Source: Mycobacterium marseillense (GTDB lineage Bacteria > Actinomycetota > Actinomycetes > Mycobacteriales > Mycobacteriaceae). Taken from it: a stretch of DNA of 64,000 nt. This document shows positions 1 to 9,446 of the stretch, piece after piece. Positions within the stretch are counted from its first letter, which is position 1; the number at the start of each line of letters is the position of its first letter. The notes beneath the pieces are model-generated. The model saw only the letters and a list, made by a program, of their open reading frames with translations, was not told the origin of the DNA and searched no databases. A program made the position numbers and the translations under genes. The stretch spans positions 2,294,001 to 2,358,000 of the forward strand of contig NZ_AP022584.1 in assembly GCF_010731675.1 (NCBI RefSeq). The letters are read 5' to 3'.

Positions 1-722
<722 letters not shown>

Positions 723-723
<1 letters not shown>

Positions 724-2591
724 CAGGCGTGCCCTTCACTCTCGTCGTCGAACAGCGGGCGGATCCCGCGGGCCGCCTGAATCTCGTCGTTGCTGGTGCC
801 GGCGGCCACCATCGGCCACACCTGCGCGTCCGCGCCGACGATGAAGTCGATCACCACCGGGCGGTCGTTGATCGCCCGGGCCTGGGCGATGACATCTGCC
901 ACGTCTTCCTCACGCTCGCAACGCAACCCGACGCAGCCCAACGCCTCGGCCAGCTTCACGAAGTCCGGGATGCGGTGCGAGTGCGTGGCCAGATCCGTTT
1001 GCGAGTACCGCTCTTCGTAGAACAGCGTCTGCCACTGGCGCACCATGCCCAGGTTGCCGTTGTTGATCAGCGCCACCTTGATCGGCACGCCCTCGATCGC
1101 GCAGGTGGCCAATTCCTGGTTGGTCATCTGGAAACAGCCGTCGCCGTCGATCGCCCACACCTCCGCGTCCGGGCGGGCCATCTTGGCGCCCATGGCGGCC
1201 GGAATGGCGAACCCCATGGTGCCCAGGCCGCCGGAGTTGAGCCAGGTGCGCGGCTTCTCGTAGGAGATGAATTGGGCCGCCCACATCTGGTGCTGCCCGA
1301 CTCCGGCGACGTACACCGCGTCGGGGCCGGCGATCTGGCCCAGCTTCTCGATGACGTATTCGGGGCCCAGGCTGCCGTCGCTCTGCGGCCCGTAGCTCAG
1401 TGGATAGGTGGACCGGACCCCGTCGAGGTAGGTCCACCACTCGGTCATGTCGATCTTGCCGGGCACCCCGTCGTGGCGGAGCTGCTCGACCAGCTCGCCC
1501 ACGACGGCCTTGACGTCGCCGACGATCGGCACGTCGGCATGGCGGTTCTTGCCGATCTCGGCCGGGTCGATATCGGCGTGGATGACCTTGGCTTCGGGCG
1601 CGAAGGTGTCCAGCTTGCCGGTCACCCGGTCATCGAAGCGGGTGCCCAAGGCGATCAGCAGGTCGCTGCGCTGCAGGGCCGCCACCGCGGCGACGGTGCC
1701 GTGCATGCCGGGCATGCCCATGTGCTGACGATGGCTGTCCGGGAACGCGCCGCGCGCCATCAGGGTGGTCACCACGGGGATGCCGGTCAGCTCGGCCAGC
1801 TCGCGCAGCTGCTCGGTCGCGTCTCCCCGGATCACGCCCCCGCCCACGTACAGCACCGGTTTGCGGGCCGCCGCGATCAGCTTGGCGGCCTCCCGGATCT
1901 GCCGGTTGTGCGGTTTGACGGTCGGCTTGTAGCCGGGCAGATCGATGCGCGGGGGCCAGCTGAACGTGCACTGACCCTGCAGCACGTCCTTGGGGATGTC
2001 GACGAGCACCGCGCCGGGCCGCCCCGAGGAGGCGATGTGGAAGGCCTCGGCGAGCACCTGGGGGATCTCGTTGCCGGAGCGGACCAGGAAGTTGTGCTTC
2101 GTGATCGGCATCGTGATGCCCGAGATGTCGGCTTCCTGGAAGGCGTCGGTGCCGATCAGCGTGCGCCCGACCTGGCCGGTGACGGCGACGACGGGGATCG
2201 AGTCCATCTGGGCGTCGGCCAGCGCGGTGACCAGGTTGGTGGCGCCGGGGCCCGACGTCGCCATGCAGACGCCGACCTTGCCGGTGGCGTGCGCGTAGCC
2301 GCTGGCGGCGTGGCCGGCGCCCTGTTCGTGGCGGACCAGCACGTGGCGCAGCTTCTGCGAGTCGAACAGCGGGTCATAGACCGGCAGCACCGCGCCGCCG
2401 GGGATGCCGAAGATGACGTCGACGTCGAGTTCCTCCAGCGACCGGATCACCGACTGCGCGCCGGTAAGTTGCTCGGGCCCAATGCGTTTCGGCTTGCCGT
2501 TCGCAGACTTCGCGGCCGGCTTCACCGCGTCGGTGGCGATGTCGGCGGCGCCCGGTGTGTCGGGGGCGGGCCGCCTGGTGGGAACGCTCAC
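723..2591 (-). CDS. ilvB: Acetolactate synthase large (catalytic) subunit
   Basis: This ThDP- and FAD-dependent enzyme condenses pyruvate with pyruvate or 2-ketobutyrate, the first step of branched-chain amino acid synthesis. The 622 residues begin with a poorly conserved, Pro/Ala-rich extension of about 40 residues. The ThDP-binding N-domain follows, with its catalytic glutamate in [13 protein letters not shown]. The C-terminal ThDP-magnesium motif is GDG followed by INN ([14 protein letters not shown] then [10 protein letters not shown]). The GTG start at 2591 opens the ilvB-ilvN-ilvC operon. The orthologue is Rv3003c (ilvB1). A leader peptide and terminator lie in the 150 bp upstream of the start. 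Confidence 0.97.
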
Positions 2592-2634
2592 TGTCGTTAG
2601 TCCTTATTCACTCTGGGAATCTCGCGGGGGCAAC

Positions 2635-2669
2635 AAAAAACCCCCGACAGCTCATCTGCTGCACGAGGG
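2635..2669 (-). terminator. Attenuator terminator upstream of ilvB
   Basis: Read on the minus strand, CCCTCG (2669-2664) pairs with CGGGGG (2646-2641) allowing one G-U pair. CAGC (2661-2658) pairs with GCTG (2651-2648). The hairpin is followed directly by six U residues (2640-2635). This is an intrinsic terminator inside the ilvB leader, about 45 bases before the ilvB start, where a transcription attenuator is expected. The 3' arm CGGGGG can alternatively pair with CCCCCG at 2630-2625, just past the U-run. Confidence 0.85.
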
Positions 2670-2671
2670 TT

Positions 2672-2727
2672 GCGCGTTGGTGCTGGATTGCTTCAAATGC
2701 TGAAGGGCAAGTCAGGCACCAACGCGC
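2672..2727 (-). promoter_or_regulatory. ilvB leader pairing arms (attenuator stem 1:2)
   Basis: A perfect 12-base inverted repeat lies just upstream of the terminator. GCGCGTTGGTGC (2727-2716), inside the last codons of the leader peptide, can pair with GCACCAACGCGC (2683-2672). A ribosome that translates freely would release or cover these arms differently from one stalled on the Leu/Val/Ile codons, which is the logic of classical attenuation. The competing antiterminator is less clear: GCAC at 2683-2680 could pair with GTGC at 2664-2661, disrupting the terminator stem. Confidence 0.7.
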
Positions 2728-2744
2728 CTAATTACTACGAGCAT
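2712..2744 (-). CDS. ilvB leader peptide MLVVIRRVGA
   Basis: A ten-codon ORF (ATG CTC GTA GTA ATT AGG CGC GTT GGT GCC TGA) begins 153 bases upstream of ilvB. Five of its ten residues are branched-chain (Leu, Val, Val, Ile, Val), with four consecutive after the start Met. It is followed by complementary arms and an intrinsic terminator. It is too short for ordinary gene callers. Attenuation of ilvB operons by such leader peptides is known in actinobacteria such as Corynebacterium. Ribosome stalling when Leu/Val/Ile-tRNA is scarce would favour read-through into ilvB. Confidence 0.85.
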   Translation of the reverse strand: MLVVIRRVGA

Positions 2745-2776
2745 CCCGGGCTTTCCGGCGGTATCCATAGCGCTCG

Positions 2777-2806
2777 ACGGTAGTCTTCGCACAGCTCAGC
2801 AGTCAA
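2777..2806 (-). promoter_or_regulatory. Predicted ilvB operon promoter
   Basis: On the minus strand TTGACT (2806-2801, -35) is separated by 18 bases from TACCGT (2782-2777, a TANNNT -10 as used by mycobacterial SigA). Transcription would start near 2770, about 25 bases before the leader peptide ATG. The placement agrees with the attenuator model. It is inferred from sequence only. Confidence 0.55.
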
Positions 2807-2897
2807 ATCCGTCACCGTCACCAGCCGGGTTGCCCGCGGCGCCGCGGCGGGGACGCTCGCGGGATCCTCCGGGCGGGCCGGGTGAAATGATGGTCGG

Positions 2898-3287
2898 GTG
2901 GCTACCGGCTCGTCTTCCCGAACACCGCTCGTGATCAAGGTGTCCCCCATCGCGCACCTGGCCGTCGGATTCTTGGTCTTGGGATTGCTGATCCCGGTGA
3001 TGCTGTTTCCGCCGTCGGCGCCGCTGCTGATCATTCCGGTGGTGCTGTCGGCGATGATCATCCGGTTGCGCACCGTCGCCGACGACGGCGGCGTCACCGT
3101 CCGGACGCTGCTGGGCAGCCAGACGGTGCGTTGGGACGACATCGACGGGCTGCGTTTTCACCGCGGTTCCTGGGCGCGGGCGCGCCTCAAGAGCGGCGCC
3201 GAGGTGCGATTGCCGGCGGTCACCTTTGCGACGCTGCCGGAGCTGACCGCGGCCAGCTCGGGGCGGGTTCCCAACCTCTATCAGTGA
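2898..3287 (+). CDS. cfp6: Cfp6-like PH-domain membrane protein
   Basis: This is the orthologue of the M. tuberculosis low-molecular-weight antigen Cfp6 (Rv3004) by position and sequence. The 129 residues comprise a short N-terminus, two closely spaced hydrophobic segments (about residues 15-55, LAVGFLVLGLLIPVMLFPP and PLLIIPVVLSAMII), and a bacterial PH-like domain containing VRWDDIDGLRFHRGSWARA. Its molecular function is not known. The GTG start at 2898 gives a protein about 17 residues longer than Cfp6 as I remember it, so an internal start is possible. It diverges from ilvB and shares the intergenic region that carries the ilvB promoter. Confidence 0.85.
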   Translation: MATGSSSRTPLVIKVSPIAHLAVGFLVLGLLIPVMLFPPSAPLLIIPVVLSAMIIRLRTVADDGGVTVRTLLGSQTVRWDDIDGLRFHRGSWARARLKSGAEVRLPAVTFATLPELTAASSGRVPNLYQ

Positions 3288-3300
3288 ATGCGGCCCCGGG

Positions 3301-4161
3301 TCAGCCGATCGGGTTCACGCCGTTGAGCGCCACCCACACGCCGATACCGGCGGCGATGCCGGCCAGCAGGGCGACGAAGGACCCGATGAAGGGTCGATGG
3401 GCCCAGCCGCGGCGCGCGTCGAGGCCGTAGCGGCCGGGCCCGCACAGGATGACCGCCGCGGCCATGGCGATCAGCGTGATCTGGTATTCGTGCCCTTCGG
3501 GCAGGAAGAACGAGAAGGTGTGCGTGTGTGGGCGCGCCGAGACGGTGGCCAGCAGGCCGTTGATCAGGAACGCCAGCGCGCCGGCCGCGGCCAGCGGCGT
3601 GAACAGGCCCAGCACCAGCAGCACGCCCGCCACGAGCTCGCCGCCGGCGCTCACGTAGGCCAGGATGTCGGCGTGCTGGTAGCCGACGTCGGACAGTGAG
3701 TTCCTGAAGCCGGTCACGCCCGAGCCGCCCCACCAGCCGAACAGCTTCTGCAGCCCGTGGGCGGCGAGCACCACGCCCAGCCCGACCCGCAACACCAGCA
3801 AACCCAGATGCTGGGTTCCGCGCCGGCCGACGTCGTGCAACCGGTCGTCGTGCTCGTCGTCGTCGATCTCGGTGGAGTCCGGCGCGGCGTGCCGGGCGGC
3901 CGAGTGCGGCTGGACGTACGGCAGCGGCTCCTGCTGTTCGAGCAGGTTGTAACCCGCGCCCGCGGAGCCGGCCATCGCCGCGGCGGCGCCGTAGGGGATG
4001 ACGGTGGTGGTCCCGGTGGACGGGTTGAAGTCGCCGGGGTAGCCGACTGGCGTCAGATCATCTTCGGGGTCGACCAGGCGCGCCGAGGCGGGGCGTCCCG
4101 GGGTCGGCTCCGGGGATTCGCCGGGCCGCTGCCAATCTGCGTCATTCGGTTGACTGGTCAC
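3301..4161 (-). CDS. DoxX-family membrane oxidoreductase component (Rv3005c-like)
   Basis: The N-terminal third (about 120 residues) is hydrophilic, acidic and Pro-rich. The C-terminal DoxX domain has four hydrophobic segments (starting around GLLVLRVGLGVVLAAHGLQK and ending GIAAGIGVWVALNGV). In M. tuberculosis the DoxX protein Rv3005c forms a membrane-associated oxidoreductase complex with SodA and SseA that counters radical stress; a similar role is inferred here. I chose the GTG at 4161 (MTSQPNDADWQRP). The frame stays open to a TTG at 4224, which would add 21 residues with no family character. It is convergent with cfp6, 13 bp away. Confidence 0.85.
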   Translation of the reverse strand: MTSQPNDADWQRPGESPEPTPGRPASARLVDPEDDLTPVGYPGDFNPSTGTTTVIPYGAAAAMAGSAGAGYNLLEQQEPLPYVQPHSAARHAAPDSTEIDDDEHDDRLHDVGRRGTQHLGLLVLRVGLGVVLAAHGLQKLFGWWGGSGVTGFRNSLSDVGYQHADILAYVSAGGELVAGVLLVLGLFTPLAAAGALAFLINGLLATVSARPHTHTFSFFLPEGHEYQITLIAMAAAVILCGPGRYGLDARRGWAHRPFIGSFVALLAGIAAGIGVWVALNGVNPIG

Positions 4162-4403
4162 GGGTGTCAGGGTAAGGGCAGATGGCCCCGAATTGGGGAT
4201 TTGAGCGGCGCTTTCGCCAGGCAATCGGCGGTTTGCCCGCCAAACGGCCCGAAATCGGCCCCCGGGCCCGTCTGCGGGGCCCGGACGGCACGATTCGGGG
4301 CCCGTCGGCGCCGCGCGGAACGTGGGACCCGATCGGGTGTTCGGCGGCGGTCGAGCGGGACGTGTGTGGCGGCGGCGCTGGCGGTGTCCGTAGCCTGACG
4401 GTC

Positions 4404-5534
4404 ATGCGACTAGGGCGATCGGGGCGGTCGGTTCGGCGCGGGCTCGCCGCGCTGTGTGCCCTCGTGCTGGTGACGGGCGGGTGCGCGCGCTTCAACGACG
4501 CGCAATCACAACCGTTCACCACCGCCCCGGAATTGAAGCCGCAGCCGAGCTCGACGCCTCCCCCGCCACCGCCGCTGCCGCCCACCCCGTTCCCCAAGGC
4601 CTGCCCGGCCCCGGGGGTCATGCAGGGCTGCCTGGAGAGCACCAGCGGCCTGATCATGGGGCCGGACAGCAAAACCGCGCTGGTCGCCGAGCGCACCACC
4701 GGTGCGGTCAAGGAGATCTCGGTCAGCGCCGAGCCGAAGGTGAAGATGGTCATCCCGGTCGACCCGTCCGGGGATGGCGGGTTGATGGACATCGTGCTCT
4801 CACCCACCTACACCCAAGACCGCCTGATGTACGCCTACGTCAGCACCCCGACCGACAACCGGGTCATCCGGATCGCCGACGGCGACATCCCCAAGGACAT
4901 CCTGACCGGAATCCCCAAGGGCGCCACCGGCAACACCGGCGCGTTGATCTTCACCAGTCCCACCACGCTGGTCGTGCTGACCGGCGACGCCGGCAACCCG
5001 GCGATGGCCGCCGATCCCAATTCGCTGGCGGGCAAGGTGCTGCGCATCGAGCAGCCGACCACCGTCGGTCAGGCACCGCCCACCACGGCGCTGTCCGGTG
5101 TGGGTTCAGGCGGCGGCCTGTGCATCGACCCGGTCGACGGCTCGTTGTATGTCGCCGACCGCACACCGACCGCGGATCGGTTGCAGCGCATCACCAAAAC
5201 GTCGGACGTCTCCACGGTGTGGACCTGGCCGGACAAGCCCGGTGTCGCCGGCTGCGCCGCGATGGACGGGACCGTGCTGGTGAACCTGATCAACACCAAG
5301 CTGACGGTGGCCGTCCGGCTGGCGCCCACCACGGGTGCTGTCACCGGCGAACCCGACGTCGTCCGCAAGGACACTCACGCCCACGCGTGGGCGCTGCGCA
5401 TGTCACCCGATGGAAACGTCTGGGGTGCAACGGTAAACAAGACGGCGGGCGACGCCGAGAAGCTGGACGACGTGGTGTTCCCGCTCTTCCCGCAGGGCGG
5501 CGGCTTCCCGCGCAACAACGACGACAAGACCTGA
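4404..5534 (+). CDS. lppZ: Lipoprotein LppZ, sorbosone/glucose dehydrogenase-like propeller
   Basis: This orthologue of Rv3006 is a secreted lipoprotein of 376 residues. The signal peptide MRLGRSGRSVRRGLAALCAL has a hydrophobic core and the lipobox LVTGGC (Cys about residue 29), followed by a Pro-rich linker. The body reads as a six-bladed propeller of the glucose/sorbosone dehydrogenase type (GLMDIVLSPTY, GLCIDPVDGSLYVADRTP, HAHAWALRMSPDGNVWG). Enzymatic activity is unproven in mycobacteria. The frame is open upstream to 4182, but the ATG at 4404 is the only start giving a proper signal peptide. It is convergent with gatB, 16 bp apart. Confidence 0.92.
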   Translation: MRLGRSGRSVRRGLAALCALVLVTGGCARFNDAQSQPFTTAPELKPQPSSTPPPPPPLPPTPFPKACPAPGVMQGCLESTSGLIMGPDSKTALVAERTTGAVKEISVSAEPKVKMVIPVDPSGDGGLMDIVLSPTYTQDRLMYAYVSTPTDNRVIRIADGDIPKDILTGIPKGATGNTGALIFTSPTTLVVLTGDAGNPAMAADPNSLAGKVLRIEQPTTVGQAPPTTALSGVGSGGGLCIDPVDGSLYVADRTPTADRLQRITKTSDVSTVWTWPDKPGVAGCAAMDGTVLVNLINTKLTVAVRLAPTTGAVTGEPDVVRKDTHAHAWALRMSPDGNVWGATVNKTAGDAEKLDDVVFPLFPQGGGFPRNNDDKT

Positions 5535-5550
5535 CGCGGGATTTGGTGAG

Positions 5551-7065
5551 CTAGCCCTGGCCGCAGGCCGCCAGGACCAGTTCGCGCACCCGGGCGGCGT
5601 CGGCCTGCCCGCGGGTGGCCTTCATCACCGCGCCGACGATCGCGCCCGCCGCGGCCACCTTGCCACCCCGGATCTTTTCCGCCACATCGGGATTGGCGGC
5701 CAGCGCTTCGTCGACCGCCGCCTGGGTGATCGAGTCGTCACGCACCAGCGCCAGGCCGCGGGCGGTCATGACTTCTTCGGGTTCGCCCTCCCCGGCCAGC
5801 ACGCCCTCGACGACCTGGCGGGCCAGCTTGGTGGATAGCTTGCCCTCGTCGACCAGTGCCACCACCGCGGCGACCTGTGCGGGCGTGATGGCCAGTTCGT
5901 CGAGCGCGACGTTGGCCTCGTTGGCCTTCTGCATCAAGAAGTTGCCCCACCAGGCGCGCGCCTGTTCGCTGGACGCGCCGTGTTCGATGGTGGCAGTGAC
6001 CAGTTCGATCGCGCCGGCATTGACCAGGTCGCGCATGACCTCGTCCGAGATCCCCCACTCTTCCTGGATGCGCTTGCGGCTCAACCACGGTAGTTCGGGG
6101 ATGGTTTGGCGCAGCCGCTCGACCAGCTCGCGGCTGGGCGCGACGGGCTCGAGGTCGGGCTCCGGGAAATACCGGTAGTCCTCGGCCGTTTCTTTGGTGC
6201 GGCCCGGGCTCGTGTAGCCACCGGACTCGTGAAAGTGCCTGGTTTCCTGGGTGATTCGACCGCCGGACGCCAAGACGGCCGCTTGGCGCTGCATTTCGTA
6301 ACGCACCGCGACCTCGACGCTTTTCAGCGAGTTGACGTTCTTGGTTTCCGTGCGGGTACCGAACTCGGCCTGACCGGTCGGCTTCAGCGACACGTTGGCG
6401 TCGCAGCGCATAGAGCCCTGGTCCATCCGGACATCGGATACATCCAAGGCGCGCAACAGGTCTCGCAACGCCGTCACGTAGGCCCGGGCGATTTGCGGCG
6501 CCCGGTCGCCCGCCCCGACGATCGGCTTGGTGACGATCTCGATCAGCGGCACGCCGGCGCGGTTGTAGTCGATGAGCGACGTGGTCGCGCCGTGGATGCG
6601 CCCGGTCTCGCTGCCGATGTGGGTGAGCTTGCCGGTGTCTTCCTCCATGTGCGCGCGCTCGATCTCGACCCGCCAGGTGGTGCCGTCTTCCAGCGGGGCC
6701 TCGAGGTAGCCGTTGATGGCGATGGGCTCGTCGTACTGCGAAATCTGGTAGTTCTTCGGCTGGTCCGGGTAGAAGTAGTTCTTCCGGGCGAAGCGGCACC
6801 AGGGCACGATCTCGCAATTGAGCGCCAGCCCGATGCGGATGGCCGACTCGACCGCGCTCTCGTTGACCACCGGCAGCGAGCCGGGCAGCCCGAGGCACAC
6901 CGGGCACACTTGGGTGTTGGGTTCGGCGCCGAATGCGGTGGAGCAGCCGCAGAACATCTTGGTGACGGTGGACAGCTCGACGTGCACCTCGAGGCCGAGT
7001 ACCGGATCGAAACGTGCGATGACGTCGTCGTACTCCATCAGGTCGGCGCTGGCGGCAACACTCAT
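5551..7065 (-). CDS. gatB: Aspartyl/glutamyl-tRNA amidotransferase subunit B
   Basis: GatB binds misacylated Glu-tRNA(Gln) or Asp-tRNA(Asn) and phosphorylates the side chain for amidation within GatCAB. Mycobacteria need this because they lack glutaminyl-tRNA synthetase. The 504 residues show the conserved cradle domain ([59 protein letters not shown]) and the C-terminal helical YqeY-like tail ending near [17 protein letters not shown]. The zinc-binding cysteine pairs CGCS and CPVC are present. The ATG at 7065 is the clear start. It is separated from gatA/gatC by the MinD-like gene and pfkA. Confidence 0.97.
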   Translation of the reverse strand: MSVAASADLMEYDDVIARFDPVLGLEVHVELSTVTKMFCGCSTAFGAEPNTQVCPVCLGLPGSLPVVNESAVESAIRIGLALNCEIVPWCRFARKNYFYPDQPKNYQISQYDEPIAINGYLEAPLEDGTTWRVEIERAHMEEDTGKLTHIGSETGRIHGATTSLIDYNRAGVPLIEIVTKPIVGAGDRAPQIARAYVTALRDLLRALDVSDVRMDQGSMRCDANVSLKPTGQAEFGTRTETKNVNSLKSVEVAVRYEMQRQAAVLASGGRITQETRHFHESGGYTSPGRTKETAEDYRYFPEPDLEPVAPSRELVERLRQTIPELPWLSRKRIQEEWGISDEVMRDLVNAGAIELVTATIEHGASSEQARAWWGNFLMQKANEANVALDELAITPAQVAAVVALVDEGKLSTKLARQVVEGVLAGEGEPEEVMTARGLALVRDDSITQAAVDEALAANPDVAEKIRGGKVAAAGAIVGAVMKATRGQADAARVRELVLAACGQG

Positions 7066-7078
7066 GCGCTCGATCCTA

Positions 7079-7153
7079 GTGGTGATCGCGAGCGCGGCGG
7101 AGCCGGGCGAAGCGGGTCACCACCGATCAAGACCCGTGGTGATCGCGAGCGCG
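7079..7153. repeat. Pair of 18-bp direct repeats flanking a GC-rich spacer
   Basis: GTGGTGATCGCGAGCGCG occurs at 7079-7096 and again at 7136-7153. The spacer also contains GGTCACCACCGATC, which is partly inverted to the repeat. The second copy overlaps the 3' end of the MinD-like gene, so its last residues (ERARDHHGS) are encoded by repeat sequence. It may be a small dispersed mycobacterial intergenic repeat. Its extent elsewhere cannot be judged from this window. Confidence 0.6.
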
Positions 7154-8263
7154 CTCCCCTCCCCTGCCGGGGAACATCCCGGCCAGCACGGCGGCCATCT
7201 CGAGGTAGCTGCGCCGGCTTTCCTTGCTCATTCGGTCCAGCGCGATCTTCCTGCCCTCGTGCACGTGCCGGTCGAACGGCAGCACCACCGTGGCGGCGAC
7301 GCGTGCGGACAGCCGGTCGAGTTCCGTGACGGCCACACTGTCCACCTTGGCCGGCTCGAGGTGATTGACCGCCAGCACAGTCGAGGCCATCAATCGTTGA
7401 TACCCGTTGTGGCACAGCCACTCCAGGGTGGTCTGGGTCTTGCGTATCGCGTCGATGGAGGTGCTCGTGACCACTACGAGGGCCCGCGACTCCGGCAGAA
7501 CAGCCTCCATCACACTGGAATTGAGCGCCTTGACGCAGTCGACCAGCACCACCGAATACTGGTTCCTCAGCATCGAGAACGCCCGAAGAACATCGCGGCG
7601 TTCCAGGCGCCAGTCGGTGCGCGCGTAGTCCGGCAGCCCGAGCACCTCCAAGCCGAAGCCGTTCATGTAGGTCAGCGCCCGGATGTCCTCGTAGTGCGTT
7701 GCCGGGCCGCCGCGAAGAAGGTCGGCCAGGCTGTGCGGGTTGCGACGGCCGTGACGTTCGGCCAAGTCCCCCGCGTCGATGTCGAGGGCGAGCACCCGGT
7801 CGTTGCGCACCGCGGCGAACGTCGACCCGAGGGCCTCCACCACCGCGGTCTTGCCCACCCCGCCTTTGAGGCTGAGGACCGCGATCGGGAAGGCGCCGCC
7901 CACGGTCGCGCGGATGCGATCTCGCAGCTCGTTTTCGTAGGCGGTGTTTTTGCTGGGGCCGAGATCAATGCCGGTGACGCGATGGACTAGTCCGCGCCAG
8001 TTGAGCCTGGCATCGGTCTCGGGCTGGTCGAAGCGGTCCAGCGCCGTCTCGCCCAGCACCGAACCGGGGCGGGGCGGTTGCGGAATCCCCTGCGGCGGCC
8101 CCGGACGGCGGGCGGGGCCGCGAGTTTGGGGCACCGTCGTGTCGAACGGGTCGGCGTCGGGACGCCATCCTGGCGGGCGCGGATTGTGGTGTGCCGGGCC
8201 CGGCGGGCCCGCCGACCCAACGTGCTGTTGAACGGCGCCGCGACTCGCACCACGGTTGCTCAT
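7127..8263 (-). CDS. EspI/MinD-like P-loop ATPase
   Basis: This is a 378-residue ParA/MinD-superfamily ATPase. Residues 1-70 are a disordered Pro/Gly/Arg-rich tail. The ATPase domain follows, with a deviant Walker A motif KGGVGKT at 133-139 and a hydrophobic Walker B-like strand SVVLVDC. The arrangement (Pro-rich N-terminus, conserved NELRDRIRA helix, then the P-loop) resembles the EspI family linked to ESX/type VII loci. No ESX gene is nearby. It sits between gatB and pfkA, which are adjacent in M. tuberculosis. The role is unknown; a membrane- or secretion-associated regulatory ATPase is possible. The ATG at 8263 is well placed. Confidence 0.8.
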   Translation of the reverse strand: MSNRGASRGAVQQHVGSAGPPGPAHHNPRPPGWRPDADPFDTTVPQTRGPARRPGPPQGIPQPPRPGSVLGETALDRFDQPETDARLNWRGLVHRVTGIDLGPSKNTAYENELRDRIRATVGGAFPIAVLSLKGGVGKTAVVEALGSTFAAVRNDRVLALDIDAGDLAERHGRRNPHSLADLLRGGPATHYEDIRALTYMNGFGLEVLGLPDYARTDWRLERRDVLRAFSMLRNQYSVVLVDCVKALNSSVMEAVLPESRALVVVTSTSIDAIRKTQTTLEWLCHNGYQRLMASTVLAVNHLEPAKVDSVAVTELDRLSARVAATVVLPFDRHVHEGRKIALDRMSKESRRSYLEMAAVLAGMFPGRGGERARDHHGS

Positions 8264-8371
8264 ACCCCCGTATAGCCGCTACGCACGGGTCCGGAAACCA
8301 CCAAGACGAGGTGATTACGCACCGCTCATGCCGTGGCCGACTGAAAGCCGCCGGTTGTTTGCCCGGCGGGC

Positions 8372-9403
8372 CTAGCCGAAGAAGGCGGCGGCGTCGTCAT
8401 AGCGGCTGTCGGGCACCAGCTTGAGCTGGCGTACCGCATCGGCCAACGGCACTCGCCCGATGTCCTGGCCACGCAGCGACACCATCTGGCCGTATTCGCC
8501 GGCATGCGCCGCGTCGGCCGCGTTCACGCCGAACCGGGTGGCCAGCACCCGGTCGTAGGCCGTCGGGGTGCCCCCGCGCTGGACGTGGCCCAGGACGGTC
8601 ACGCGGACATCCTTGTTGATCCGCTTCTCCACTTCGGCGCCCAGCTGCGCGGCGACACCGGTGAACTTCTCGTGGCCGAATTCGTCGATTCCGCCTTCCC
8701 GCAATGCAATCGAGCCGGGTACGGGTTTGGCGCCCTCGGCGACCACGCAGATGAAGTGCGAATCTCCGCGCTGGAAGCGACGTTTGACGAGTCGGCAGAC
8801 TTCTTCGACGTCGAAGGGTTGCTCGGGGATCAGCGTCATGTGGGCGCCGGAAGCCAGGCCCGCGTTGAGCGCGATCCAGCCCGCGTGCCGGCCCATCACC
8901 TCGACCAGCATCACGCGCTGGTGGGACTCGGCGGTGCTGTGCAATCGGTCGATCGCCTCGGTGGCGACGGTCAGCGCGGTGTCGTGGCCGAAAGTCACGT
9001 CGGTGCAGTCGATGTCGTTGTCGATGGTCTTCGGCACGCCGACCACGGGAACGTTTTCCTCCGACAGCCAGTGCGCGGCCGTCAGCGTGCCTTCCCCGCC
9101 GATGGGGATGAGGACGTCGATCCCGTTGTCGTCGAGGGTCTGCTTGACCTGGTTCAGCCCGGCCCGCAGTTTGTCGGGATTCACGCGGGCGGTGCCCAGC
9201 ATCGTTCCGCCCTTGGCCAGCAGGCGGTCGTTGCGGTCGTCGTTCTGCAGCTGGATGCGCCGGTTCTCCAGCAATCCGCGCCATCCGTCTTGAAATCCGA
9301 CCACCGAGGAGCCGTACCGGGAGTCGCACGTACGCACCACCGCCCGGATGACGGCGTTGAGCCCGGGGCAGTCGCCGCCTCCGGTGAGCACTCCGATCCG
9401 CAT
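8372..9403 (-). CDS. pfkA: 6-phosphofructokinase
   Basis: This enzyme phosphorylates fructose 6-phosphate to the 1,6-bisphosphate in glycolysis. The 343 residues match the short actinobacterial PfkA family (Rv3010c). They include the N-terminal phosphate loop [15 protein letters not shown], the [15 protein letters not shown] segment, the catalytic PKTIDNDI motif, and [18 protein letters not shown] glycine in the GGEGT position, rather than the aspartate typical of pyrophosphate-dependent enzymes, argues for ATP as donor. The ATG at 9403 is unambiguous. It is followed on the same strand by the MinD-like gene after 108 bp and preceded by gatA. Confidence 0.96.
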   Translation of the reverse strand: MRIGVLTGGGDCPGLNAVIRAVVRTCDSRYGSSVVGFQDGWRGLLENRRIQLQNDDRNDRLLAKGGTMLGTARVNPDKLRAGLNQVKQTLDDNGIDVLIPIGGEGTLTAAHWLSEENVPVVGVPKTIDNDIDCTDVTFGHDTALTVATEAIDRLHSTAESHQRVMLVEVMGRHAGWIALNAGLASGAHMTLIPEQPFDVEEVCRLVKRRFQRGDSHFICVVAEGAKPVPGSIALREGGIDEFGHEKFTGVAAQLGAEVEKRINKDVRVTVLGHVQRGGTPTAYDRVLATRFGVNAADAAHAGEYGQMVSLRGQDIGRVPLADAVRQLKLVPDSRYDDAAAFFG

Positions 9404-9446
9404 AGCCCTATCTTGCCGGGCGGTGGGCTACTGGCGCGAGCAGACG

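Noticed and set aside
729..2600. A 623-codon open frame on the plus strand across ilvB
   Set aside because: It is a shadow of ilvB in GC-rich DNA, rich in Arg/Gly/His/Val with no family sequence; ilvB itself is unmistakable.
7066..7153. Possible insertion sequence end at the gatB/MinD-like junction
   Set aside because: Only an 18-bp direct repeat is present, with no transposase or terminal inverted repeats.
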